Of a DNA stretch of 64,000 bases, positions 1 through 11,728 are shown one piece after another. The position numbers were made by a program, and so were the translations under genes. Within the stretch, counting starts at the first letter, position 1. The number at the start of each line of letters is the position of its first letter. The notes under the pieces were generated by a model. The model had not been told where the DNA came from. It made no database searches and saw nothing but the letters and a program-made list of their open reading frames with translations. Source of the DNA: Phlebopus portentosus (taxonomy: Eukaryota > Basidiomycota > Agaricomycetes > Boletales > Boletinellaceae); the NCBI GenBank assembly GCA_037892935.1, contig JAYXKI010000016.1:1054001-1118000 (forward strand), read 5' to 3'.

Positions 1-1
1 A

Positions 2-229
2 CAGCAGCACTCATTCCAGCCCCAGTACCAGTATTTCCATCCCTCGTCGGCGCAAACTTGGACGGGAGCTTCAAATTACTCGACGTCTTCTTGTGCAACG
101 TTGGCTGAGCGTGTCTCGCATTCCCCGCATGTTGCTTCTCCTTCGCAGCAAGGTCAAGCTGCGAGAACTTCTGGGCGAGATTCGCCACATGATTTGTCTT
201 TGTTAGCGCTGTTGACATGTCTACGCTGA
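2..229 (+). CDS. 3' end of a Gln/Ser-rich protein (5' partial)
   Basis: An open frame runs from the left edge to a TGA at 227-229 and encodes about 75 residues. The visible part is rich in Gln, Ser, Tyr and His, begins QQHSFQPQYQYF and ends LLALLTCLR. No domain is visible. This composition is common in disordered tails of fungal regulatory proteins, but the function cannot be told from this piece. The gene converges with the minus-strand SUN-domain gene. The reading is inferred from continuous coding-like composition rather than from a recognised family. Confidence 0.5.
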   Translation, partial: QQHSFQPQYQYFHPSSAQTWTGASNYSTSSCATLAERVSHSPHVASPSQQGQAARTSGRDSPHDLSLLALLTCLR

Positions 230-569
230 AGCGCAGAGTTGGAGATGGAGGAGGAGCCGAGAAAGACGCGTTAAGAGTCCGGTCGACGATGCGGATGGTT
301 GACTTTCGAACTCGCGTTCCCATCACGTGCTCGTTTCACAGTATTAGGTAATTCTAATAAACTTTACCTCCCTCCCACTTCAACAGACATAGTAAATAGC
401 GTTGCGCTTACAATGAAAAATATATAAAGTATGCGATAATGTACAAATTGCAGACATGAGGAAAACATCTACAGAAATATTAAGAACGGGAAAGAAATAT
501 CGACTCCGGGGGATGGGGATGAAGCAAATGGATCGAGGATAGTGAAATGAAGAAATGAAATAATACCAT
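230..569. other. Intergenic region between convergent 3' ends
   Basis: No gene is seen. The stretch lies between the TGA of the left-edge gene and the stop of the SUN-domain gene. It holds AT-rich sequence with TAATAAA-like and TATATAAAG strings near 355 and 420 that could serve 3'-end processing. Confidence 0.4.
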
Positions 570-3519
570 CTAAGCGAACTGCTCGTCTACATCAGAACCA
601 ACTGCATCCGTATCTGACCAGTTATCCGACTCCGTGTCAATCTCAACGATTTTTGGATTCGAATTGGCGTTCGGTTGACACGTCTGTCCGTGCTGGAATC
701 TATCATATTCAGTCCCACCTCCTTGTCGCGAGCGATTTTGTAATGGAGAAACGGAGAATGGTTCTCGCGCTGAGTGGGGCTGACTGGAATCATCGGAATT
801 AAGAGGTAGCTCTGACAGAGGATGTTTCAGGTCTTCATCGCCTCGGTCGCCAGTTTTTGAGTTTTCACGATCAGGACGTCCTTGTACGTTCGAGTTTGGT
901 GTGGTGGATGATGAATAGGTAGCAAGCTGGACTTGGGCCTCCGTGAAGCTGTGCCCAGGACTCTTTCTTCGAATTTCATGTAGATGTGCAGTCTTCGCCC
1001 ACTTCTTAGCCGAAACAGGCTTGGGCACCGATCCACCAGATCCACCTTCTCTCATAGAAAGCGATTGCTGTACAGGCCCAGGAGTACTATGCGAGCTCGC
1101 ACGACGCATCCTCGGTCTGGCTCCCATCCCGTGATTCGAATTGGACGCGCCAAGAAGGCCTGCGGACCGTGCTGCGGGTGTGTAGATAGCAAACCCGCTG
1201 ATGTCGGTGTCCGTGGTCTATGAGAGACGAATTGTCGGGGATGAGGAGCCCGAATCTCCGCTGGAGTTTTCCCTTTTGAGGAAGATGGAACTGCCAAATG
1301 ACTCGCAGAACCCCTAGGCGTTTGATCTCCGTCCTCCCGACCCTGGTGAATGGGAAATTTCACATGTTCTGCGCACAGGCTTAGCATTATGGGTGAGAAG
1401 CTGAAGTAAAGATAGCTCACCCATCTTCCTTATAGGAATAGGACTTTTAACGAAATCCTCGGACATACGAACTGGACTTTCAGTCCTCGGTTTCGATACC
1501 CACTCGCCGCTACTAAAATTGCTGAATTGACGGCGTCCCCATTCTCGCAGAGCATGTCTCCTGCTACCCGAGATTTCGGAAATGAACGGCTCGCCGCGAG
1601 ACCCGCGAGTGAGCGCCATGAACACCAGCACGACGAGCAGGAGACACAACTGCGCGATACCCAGCCGCTTTTCGAGAACCACCTCATCCGTGAGGAAATC
1701 TACCCGCGTCTGCAACTCGCCATGCTCTCGCTCGAGACGACGTCGTTGTCTGTCCATCTCGTTGATGATCTTCTGGAACGATTGTGTTGTAGCCTTGCTC
1801 TACCACGGTCGTCAGTATGCGAACACGAAAGAGGACCACAGCCTTACCAGTCCTTCCAGACGACCGACATCTTCTTCTAGTCTCGTCAGAGCATCTCGTA
1901 AGAAGCGAGTCTGCTCTTCAACGTAGCGCAGATACAGAGTCGAGTTTACCTCCAAGACGCTAAGACGAGTCATGATCGTTCGATAAATAGATTCTCCGGT
2001 AGATGTTACCGCTGGTACAGCTCGGGACTCGTGTGGTATGATAGTGGGCATCGGCGTTGAAGATACCACAGAAGTAATCGATGAATCGGATTTTCTACTT
2101 GCATCTCCAGAAGATACACTTGAACTATGATCGTAGCTGAGTACGGAGGACTCGGGCTGCGAAGCTGATTCTGATGGGAGGGATAAGAGTGAAGAGTCTG
2201 CCTGAGTGGATGAGTCTGTGGAAGACGAAGATTCTAAAGGATCTATACTTTCGGCACTCGGTGAGGAAATAGGCAAACTCTGCGTATCCGGTCTTTCGGA
2301 AAAGGAGAGCTTGCTGAACTCCTCAAAGGACTTCGACACCTCATTCGTAAGAGATGATGAATCTGGACGAGAAGAGCTAGTGGAAGTCGCTTCTTTCTGT
2401 AATGATTCATCCGTCTCTGCCAAAGGCACAGAAGTAGTAGTCCTTTCAGAATGTGAACTGTCCGATCTCGATTCGGATTCTTCAGCAGTTCGAGTCTCCT
2501 GCAGTTCCGACGTTGCCTTGATTGAACGCTCATAATCTCCGGCCACTACAGCAGAAGTTGCAGCTATGGAACGAATGGATCCTTCATTCTTAGACCGATA
2601 TTCTACTTCCCATTCCTCCCACTTCCAATGTTCAAGGTGCGTGAGTCCATATACACGTAGGAGGGAAACCGGACAGTAGAACTCGTTGCCATAGTACGAG
2701 TGAAAATCAATGCGAATGTATCGGTAAAAGTCGCGGAGAGAAGCCGGGGGATGAAAGGACTGTATAAAGGATAGGTCAATACAAGTTACTGAAGGGGTTG
2801 AATACACGAACCTGCACGCCGCGAATATTCTTCGCACGATATGTCCCAGCAGAGGTCCACTCTTCAGGATCAGTCGTATATGTCCTCGCGACGCTGACAC
2901 TAAAGTCCTTGAACATCCCACTAAAGAATTCGAAATTGGCAAGCTGGACAGTATCGATTCTGATATCTTCACACAGCTCCACGACAACGAACTTGTCTTC
3001 ACCGGGGGTGTTACACGGGCTGAGCATGTATTTGTCCTTCTTAGAAGAAAGGAGGTTGGAGGCGGAGCGTGCGGAACGATGTGCGTAGTGCACCCGGGCG
3101 GAGCAGTCGAGGGAGGCGTAGTTGAAGCGATCCGTGAGTGGGACGCGGAACTGAGGTGGTGGAGGGGCGGGAGGCTCTAAAGGTGGAGGTCCTCCCTCCG
3201 CTTCGCTCTCCTTCTTCTGCACTTCAGAAGGCACAGATCGAGAGCTCGTCTTAGTCGAGGCAGTTCCATCCTTTTGCTTTTGTAGTAGCTCTTGCTCCTG
3301 TTTGGCTTTCCACTCCTCAAATGACAATACCTCCTCCGCAGGCCCTGGTTCGATGGACGGTAGTGGCCTTAGACAACAAACGGGCGGCTCTGGTGGTCTT
3401 TGGGCAGTCTTAGCGATATGGTAGAACGGGTCGGCTGGTGTAGTTCGTTGCTGTGCCAGAGCCGGAGTAGACAAAAGAAGAGCTATAAGGCCAACTGGAA
3501 GGAGAGACAGCTTGTACAT
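570..3519 (-). CDS. SUN-domain membrane protein, Slp1/osteopotentia type
   Basis: Family members are ER/nuclear-envelope membrane proteins with a lumenal SUN domain; yeast Slp1 acts in folding or stability of ER membrane proteins. The start at 3519 is chosen because it opens a signal peptide (MYKLSLLPVGLIALLL...), followed by the family motif FEEWKAK at residues 68-74. The SUN domain follows, with the end-of-domain signature YGNEFYCPVSLLRVYG after an intron at 2760-2811. Next come a long Ser/Thr/Glu-rich linker, a coiled coil around 1850-1980, a second intron at 1773-1847, more coiled coil and a transmembrane segment (CLLLVVLVFMAL). The last 0.8 kb is low-complexity and its exon joins (near 1050-1420) are uncertain; the final frame stops at 570. 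An upstream Met at 3711 is in frame but would place another hydrophobic stretch before the signal peptide. Confidence 0.85.
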
Positions 3520-3782
3520 GGTGCACTGTCGAGCTTTCCCCGCGCCGACGTGAAAAGCAGCACCGATGAGGGCAATGACGACGAAATAGAGTGGCGGTGA
3601 TGCTGGTAGTGGTAAAATATTGAACAGTGGGGGATGATCGACGGAGGCGCGACGAGTCGGACCGTTGTCGCGCCACGTTCGTGGTGAGATCTTTACGCGT
3701 CTATTCATCATGCATTTACTCGAGTATATTACATTTATTCCTTACACAAAACCAAACAGTGAAAATCTACAAACTGACGCGT

Positions 3783-5451
3783 CTACAACTTGGCTGGACC
3801 ATGTCCACGAGTAACCGCGCCCCTATTTCCTTGAATCTCCTGAATATTCTTATACCCGGACAATCCGAGTGTGATTTCGAAGTCAGAGAGAATCGACTTG
3901 ATCTGCTCTGCGACACCCTCTTCGCCTGCCAGGCAAAGTCCATACATGAAGGACGGCCCACTTTAATGTACAAGGTATCGAGTTATCCGTTTCAAGGCAA
4001 TGACCGAATAAATGGACTCACAAAGAATGCCTTGTGCACCGAGAGCAAGTGCTTTGATGATATCGCTGCCGGTTCGGATGCCTGAGTCGAAAAGAACTGT
4101 GAACTTTCCGGTTGCTTGAGCAGCCTTCACTTTTTCTGACACTCCGATCTTGTCCATAGCTGCTAATGAAGCGACAGCTCCGTCCACCTGTCGACCACCT
4201 AGCACGGAAATAACTTAGAGATCGTAACCTGAGGACTGTCTGGACTTACCATGATTGGAAACAACTATACCGTCCACCCAGTCAACGGCTGTCTCAGCGT
4301 CCTGAGTCCGAATTAGCAAGAATGGATAGTTGCTCGTTTTACCACGCGTACCTCAACACTCTGGATACCCTTAAGAATGATAGGGCCATCCCAAGCCTCC
4401 CTGAGGAGTTTGATATCCTCCCACGTCCTATACTTCCCTGAATTCGTCTCAGCCAACCAAGCACCTCCGAGCACCTTCCGCAACTGCACATCCTCATCTC
4501 CTTCCTCAATCCGCTTCTCAAGCTTCTTAGGCTCATACGGAAACTCTACGTGTTTTCCAAAGGGCCAGGGTTCCAGACTCATCCGCTTCATGAACACCGG
4601 GTCTGACAGCCCGACTGCGCACCCGGTGGAATGTGCGAACGGGAGGTAAGCCGTATCGAGATCGTGCGGCCTCCACCCGAGGTTCATCGTATCCAACGTG
4701 ACAACCAGAGTGGTGAACCCGGCTGCCTTTGCGCGCTTGAGCAAAGAGACAGTGATTTCATGCGTAACAGGCCAGTAGAGTTGGTACCAGCGAGGATTAC
4801 CCGGTCCATTAGCCTCAGCGACTTCTTCGATCGAGCGCGTTGATGCTGTGCTCATTATGTACGGTACGCCGAGGCTCCCCGCTGCTCGTGCGGAGGCTAG
4901 CTCGGCATCTGGGTGAAGTATGCCTTGCACACCGATTGGAGCGATGAAGAGAGGAGAAGAATATTTCTTCCCGAATATTGTCGTCTATTTTCGTGGTGCA
5001 TACTTTTAGTTCACGGGGAATATAAATATCAATAAGATTCCTGCTTACCTCGATATTGCGCGACGTGCAATCTCGTAACATACGGGGTACGATCCTCCAC
5101 TCGTCAAATGCCTCACGATTGAACCGCTCTGTCGAGCACGTCCCGGCACTCCCAAAGACGTACATATATGCATCTAACCAGAAAAAATCAGATCTTCGTT
5201 CCACAAAAACGATATCAGAAGGAAAATAAAGTATCTCATGCGCAGGACTTACCCATTAAATTCAACTTCTCCATCTTCGCCCTTGCCAGTTCCTCAATCC
5301 GACGTACACTGACAGTCGAGAGCAGCGGTATGCGTCTGTCTCTGTACGTCTCGATATTATACATCGACCATTTGTTCGCGGCCGCCTGGACGAACGTCTG
5401 TCCATCCGACTTCGTATTTTTCCCATTCTGCTCCTTATTGCCCCTTGTCAT
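3783..5451 (-). CDS. FMN-dependent 2-hydroxy-acid oxidase (lactate 2-monooxygenase-like), frame broken near 3948
   Basis: This is a family of FMN TIM-barrel enzymes that oxidise L-2-hydroxy acids such as lactate. Exon 1 carries the usual N-terminus (KWSMYNIETYRDRRIPLL). An intron ending before DAYMYVFGSAGT and another after RNIE join to TIFGKKYSSPLFIAPIGVQG. Also visible are the WYQLYW flavin/substrate region, VVSNHG-GRQ with the catalytic His split by an intron near 4203-4248, FDSGIRTGSDIIKALALGA, and a C-terminal segment ending RGHGPAKL with TAG at 3783-3785. In the last exon the conserved GRP-F-MYG run is out of frame by one base: the DNA reads CCTTCATG where the family frame needs one more T. 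The true start may be 5577, which is in frame and upstream. Confidence 0.85.
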
Positions 5452-5946
5452 TCTGTCCTGACGAGTAGCAAAAAGCGTGGTAGGCTGTAAAGGATTGCTA
5501 TTTACTTCACTTAACCCCGCCAAATCCGTTCCCTCTGCGATGGGGCAGTCGACGAGCAGACGAAGAATAAATAACATCGCGTGAGATAGAAGAGGCTGGT
5601 TTATATATGCGAGTCGTAATCATGGCCTTGTGATCGAATAGCTGAGCGGGGCCTATTTCCCGTTATCCGAATCTCCCATCCTCCGCTATCCAACTGGCTT
5701 CTTTCATTCTGACGACGGGCTGATTTTAAGAGAAGAACATTTATCTCCGAAACCTGATTTGTCTGAGCGACTGCACGGTACTGTCGTAGTTGGGAGGAAA
5801 CAAGGCCGAACCCCAAGTTTAAAGTTCGTCGTTCTCTAAGTCGGCCTCGGATTCGGCATTCCACGACTATCACGTGTAAGAGAAATTACCACAAAGGAAA
5901 AGTTTAAAGTCTGTAATCAAATTTGAATCACAATATAAGTTACAGA
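5452..5946. other. Intergenic / promoter of the 2-hydroxy-acid oxidase
   Basis: This stretch holds the upstream region of the oxidase gene and the 3' flank of the tetraspanin gene. An in-frame extension of the oxidase up to an ATG at 5577 is possible. No other gene is seen. Confidence 0.4.
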
Positions 5947-7974
5947 CTATCTTACTCGACGCAGACTCAACTCTCTTCGAAGGTCCTCAGCGACATCATC
6001 GTCATCTCGGTACGTATACGCATACACCTTATCCTCCCTCCTTACCCCAGCGCCAGACTCCGTACGCGCCATCAAGGGCGGGTACCTCGTCGTCCTCATA
6101 TTCATCCCATCTCCGAATTCATTCCCATCCTTCTCATTCCCAAAGACAAAATGCTCCAAAAGACTCTTCGCATCCATCTTGACGTCTTTCAGTTTCAACC
6201 GGTACGCCCTCGGTAACAACCCCGTCCCGAAAGTTCGCGTAACGTGATTCGCACAGAGGAGGCAGATGATGATGTTTATGATGTGCAGCGGCACAGCTGA
6301 GAACGCTGCGCGCCAGAGTGATCCGAGATTTGCGCGCTCGAAGCGCAAAAGCGGGCCTTTACACCCCAGTCTTAGTGTACGTGCGTAACAACCACCTGCG
6401 AATCCCGGTCCGTAAACGGCTTCATGCGTCGGATCGGAGAATCCACAACATCGTAGACTGTCCTGATAATTGCACGCCCAGCATCCGTATACCATTTCGA
6501 CCAGGCCATGTTGAGCTTACGGTCGAGCGAGAACGAGGCGCGTTTGTACGAGACATATCCGACACTGAGAAGCGAGATGAACGCTGGCCAGAGGAGGAGC
6601 GCGTAAATTGCGAGCAAAGGTCGGGAATTAAGAAGCGTTCCGGTGAGCCCGACTAGAGCTGCGAGCAAAAGTAGAGATGCGCAGAGAGTTGCTAGGATGA
6701 GCACGTCCCCGTCGGCCACGATCATAACATCTGCGTGATCCCAAGCTGACAAAACAGAGAATTTAGATTCAGAGTTTCAGAAAAAACCTAATAAAGGTTG
6801 ACGTACTTTGGTACCATGTAAGGATCGCGAAGACAAGTGCAGCAATACTATACCCGAGCACAGATAGAACAGACAGGAACAAAACCCACTTATGCGTCGT
6901 CCACCGCCCAACGCGCTCAAATCCCAATCCGACATCAAAGCTCCCAGAAATAAATTCCTCAGATGCAATCGACCGAAAGTCATCCATAGGTCTGGCAAAG
7001 CTTCGTCGCCTGAGCTTGTTCAGACCACCAGGCACCGGCCATCTATGTGTAAATTTATCCGTGGTAGTTATGCCTGGGAACAGGTAAGTTCGTCCCGAGT
7101 CCACGGATGATGTAGACGCGTAAGTCCGAGCACTAGAGGAAGTCCTCGATGATGTTTCCGTAGAAGCCGTTTGACTCCTAGATTGCAATGGCTGAGGAGC
7201 AGCGCCGCTAGCACCAGCCCGAGACAAGCGGAAAGAAGGCATCCTCATATGATTCCTAAGCTGATTCTTAGAATGCATATGAAAGTTTTGCAGAGACCTC
7301 AGAGACGATGCAGTAGCGTCCTGAAGACGAGCAGCGTATCTCCCAGTGCTAGTGGCAAACCATCGAGTGTCACGTCCCAGAGACTTCACTCTCCCTGATT
7401 TCGGTCTCTCATAAGGAGGTCCCTTGAAGAAGTCAAAAATACCAGCATACGACGTCCGACTCGCAGATTCAGCTTCACTTCTACCTTCAAGTTTCGGCGC
7501 AGAAGAGAAGGCAGGCGAAGAGAGCCTCGACAGGGTGAACGGTAACCTCTCGGTATCAATGCCCTTCGCATCAGACTCGGACTTCGCTAAGTCGGATAGC
7601 ACCTCCGGACGAGGAGTCAAAGGAATCGCCTCAAGCACCGTTTCTGAGAAGGACGTGCTTTCTCGAATCTCTAGGAATTGTTGGCTAGGTTTCTCGTCTT
7701 GATCTTGGGGTTGGGAGAACGGGAGAATCGGTGTTGGCTTATTTGCTTCGCTGGCTTTATCTCGAACTATAAGAGGAGGTCGTCGAAGAGCTTCATCATC
7801 ATCTTCTGCAGCCTCAATGCCGATAGCAGATGATAAGTCCACAGTAGCAGGATTTGGGCCTTGAGGGATCCTAGGCGACAAACCTCGGTGCCGAATACTA
7901 CTAGTCCGACTTCTAGTATCCAAGGCGGAAGCAGAAGACCTAGAGTCAGGGGTGTACAGAGGGCGAGTATCCAT
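5947..7974 (-). CDS. Tetraspanin with long Ser-rich N-terminal extension, frame broken near 6464
   Basis: This is a four-pass membrane protein of the fungal tetraspanin type; such proteins organise membrane microdomains. Residues 1 to about 350 are a Ser/Arg-rich cytosolic extension starting MDTRPLYTPDS. TM1 is VLFLSVLSVLGYSIAALVFAIL. An intron (GTACGT...TTGTCAG, about 6750-6805) joins to TWDHADVMIVADG and TM2/TM3. The large extracellular loop has the diagnostic RCCGF and two further Cys (GGCYART, LGCKG), then TM4 (PLHIINIIICLLCA). Between RAII and QDSLRCCGF the frame changes by one base with no usable splice sites, where the family sequence would be continuous. Another in-frame Met lies at 8022. 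Only the N-terminal part (6810-7974) and the C-terminal part (5947-6465) are unbroken. Confidence 0.8.
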
Positions 7975-8022
7975 CGTTCGAGGGAGGAAAAGGACAAAAA
8001 GAGTGTGGAGGTGTGTTCTCAA

Positions 8023-8642
8023 TATTGGTTCAGCGCAGTCCCCAGGTCTAAGGCGAACAGTCAGATAGGGCTGACCACACTCACCACCTAGTAGTACTAC
8101 CCATCGCTATATATCTCCAGGGCTGACAGAGAGCTTGTACTATACAGAACGTCTATTGAGGCTGCCATGTCGGAAAAAGTGGCTGACGCGACTCGCTCTA
8201 CGAGTTCCTGTCATTATCATGGTGGTACGAATGAAAGAAGGATCGGCATCCGAAGCTGCGCACTGGCAGATGTCGAACCGCTAGAACTACTAGCAGTACT
8301 AGTATCCGCACGACACGAACATCTATACCTTGCCCAATGATCACTTGCAAGAAAATACCGACGCGTAACCTTCCCTATGTTTTTCAAGCATGCATCTCAC
8401 ACCAAGCGCACGATATCGTCTACTCACTGCGCAAATAAATACTGCCTTATATATTATGAGGGAGTAAATCGCAAGCTCAGATAATTCATGGCAAATGGGA
8501 GAGAAATGCAAGACAGACATCCACGAGAATACGAAGCTAGCTAGATTATCGAGTGGATCAAATACGAGATGCACGGGTATGGCACTTGGAACAATCCTAT
8601 GTGATAAATCTACGATTGCACAGCACCGTCTCCTCTCAAATT
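8023..8642. other. Intergenic region (tetraspanin promoter / VMA3 3' flank)
   Basis: The open frame through 8341-8811 is read-through of the last VMA3 intron and its 3' flank, not a gene. A TATATA string near 8109 lies about 130 bases upstream of the tetraspanin start. Nothing else is recognised. Confidence 0.4.
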
Positions 8643-9700
8643 TTAGATGCACTGTCGAGACAAGTTGAGCTGAAAGGTATTGGCAAAGTATCGTATGGTA
8701 TGACTTACCACTCCCTGGGCTTTGCTTGCTGCGCTGTTCATGATGAGTGCAACGATCAGACCTACAACAAAGCGTCAACATCAAATATTCTTCAACTTGT
8801 CTACACCACACTTACCATAAAGACCCAGCACTTCAGCGAAAATGAGAATAAGAACCTATATCAATCATCTAAGCAAAAAAGAGTGCTCCAAGTTACGAAA
8901 AAAAGGTATCCATACCATTCCGACAAACAGACGGGGTTGTTGAGCAGTCCCACGCACACCAGCGTCACCGACTATGCCAATGGCAAAACCGGCCGCGAGA
9001 CCAGCGAGACCGACGGACAGACCGGCGCCGAGCTGGACGAAACCGACAAATAGGGGTTGTTTGTAGTTCACTATGCGATTACACACATACGTATGTCAGT
9101 ATACGATGCGATCTTTCAGCGACGTAATGTCGCTAATGGCTGCCTCGACGTACAGTCACCAGAGATGAGCACAGATACAACAAGACCGTAGATCTATTCC
9201 AACGAGCATGTGAGTTGAGCGTGACATGTGGCGAAGCGAGCATTTTGCGAGGAAGACGTACAGCAATGATACCAGCCATGACGACTGGAATAACGCATCT
9301 CATCATGAGGTCCGGTCGGAGTACTGACATGGCCGAAATGCCAACACCAGACTTTGCCGTTCCATAACTGTAACAGAGACGAGTCGTCGTGAGTCGCGCC
9401 GTGTTCAAATTCCTGGTGTTTGGCGGTGAACGCCACGACGGAACGAGGAAGCGTACCTAGCACCAATTGCTGTGAAAACAGCTATTTAGAAACCTTAATC
9501 TCTTCTTTGAGTAGCCATATAATAGCTTACAGGTAAAGACAATTGCACATGTGCATCCCTAAAATACACAAAATCTACGTCAGTCCAAATCCAACATACA
9601 ACTCGCTTCGCTTGTGGCGGCGCGTAGTCCGTCTAGCTCAACAAAAGCGACAAACCATAGCACCGAAGAAGGGAGCGTAGACTGGACAGTATTCCGACAT
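8643..9700 (-). CDS. VMA3: V-type H+-ATPase 16-kDa proteolipid subunit c
   Basis: Subunit c forms the rotor ring of the Vo sector and carries protons across vacuolar and endosomal membranes. Nine exons were joined by eye: 9656-9700, 9531-9558, 9457-9469, 9262-9367, 9154-9193, 8916-9070, 8816-8855, 8709-8761 and 8643-8651. They give 162 residues, close to the usual 160. The protein begins [17 protein letters not shown] and has four transmembrane helices. The helix-4 proton-binding Glu lies in [11 protein letters not shown], and helix 3 reads [16 protein letters not shown]. The C-terminus is ...KAQGVCI, analogous to the short polar tail of yeast Vma3. Exon 3 is only 13 nt and the last coding exon only 9 nt including the stop. 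All joins are in frame and all introns are GT-AG. The gene is divergent from TRR1 across about 700 bases. Confidence 0.95.
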
Positions 9701-10409
9701 TTTTCTTCTGAGGTGTGCGGTAAGGATTGGTTGAGATTTAGATGTTGGTGACGGTGTAGAGTAAAGCGAAAGCGGTGAAGAGAGGTGCGTGTCGGCGTCA
9801 CACATGCGTCACACCAGGTGATTCGTTCGGATGATGCCGTAAACGCGAATCACACATTGAAGCGGAGATTGTAAGATCTTCGCGTCAAGTTGACAAGATA
9901 TCCATTAAAATATTACAGTGCGACGCAAGAAGTTAGCCAAGAGCAACTTGGATAAGACGGCACGATTTGATAAGATCCTGACCTCTGACGGCGATATCTG
10001 GGCATTCGGAGAGGCATGAACTCCGATAATTCCAAATCCCCTGACCTGAGCACACCTGAGCGTTTTGTCATATCTAACCAGACGACGACGACACCACCCA
10101 ATGATACTCGTGCTCGTCGTCTCTGATCGCTTAGTCATCCATCTGATTACGCCAGTCTTCGTCATCCACCTTCTAAATCCTTGTCTCGTGACTTCACGTG
10201 TTTATTCCTTCCATCCTGTATTTTAACCTGCAGCCATCGACAATTGCGAAGCAAGCATTTCGACAATTTTCTCCTCAAAAGCTTTCGCGCGTTTGCATAG
10301 AGCGATACCGCTTTCTTCTGCCTTTCTTGCATCTGCATCTTCATCACCTGGGTCAGCGACAAATTCGACGTTCAATAATCTCTGTGGGAATAGAAACTTG
10401 AAAAGCACG
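9701..10409. promoter_or_regulatory. Shared upstream region between VMA3 (-) and TRR1 (+)
   Basis: About 0.7 kb lies between two divergent start codons, so promoters of both genes must be here. Short open frames on both strands have no family resemblance and look like chance. No specific operator could be assigned. Confidence 0.5.
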
Positions 10410-11532
<1,123 letters not shown>

Positions 11533-11728
11533 ATACTTATGGTCGTCTGTTAGAGAGTATATCCCACTTGACTGAGTTTGCTGTATGCATAGACTTTGTT
11601 GCTTTTATTGTTGTATGGTGCATGGGAATAAATTGTTATATCTCATCTCACTACTTACATGCAAGTGACACGTCATTTCAGAAATTCGAAATTTGCTTCA
11701 ATTTATTACAAGTTGCTTTCTATTTACC

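Noticed and set aside
8341..8811. 156-codon minus-strand frame with hydrophobic content
   Set aside because: It overlaps the last VMA3 exons out of frame and the final VMA3 intron and 3' flank. The canonical VMA3 ending explains the region.
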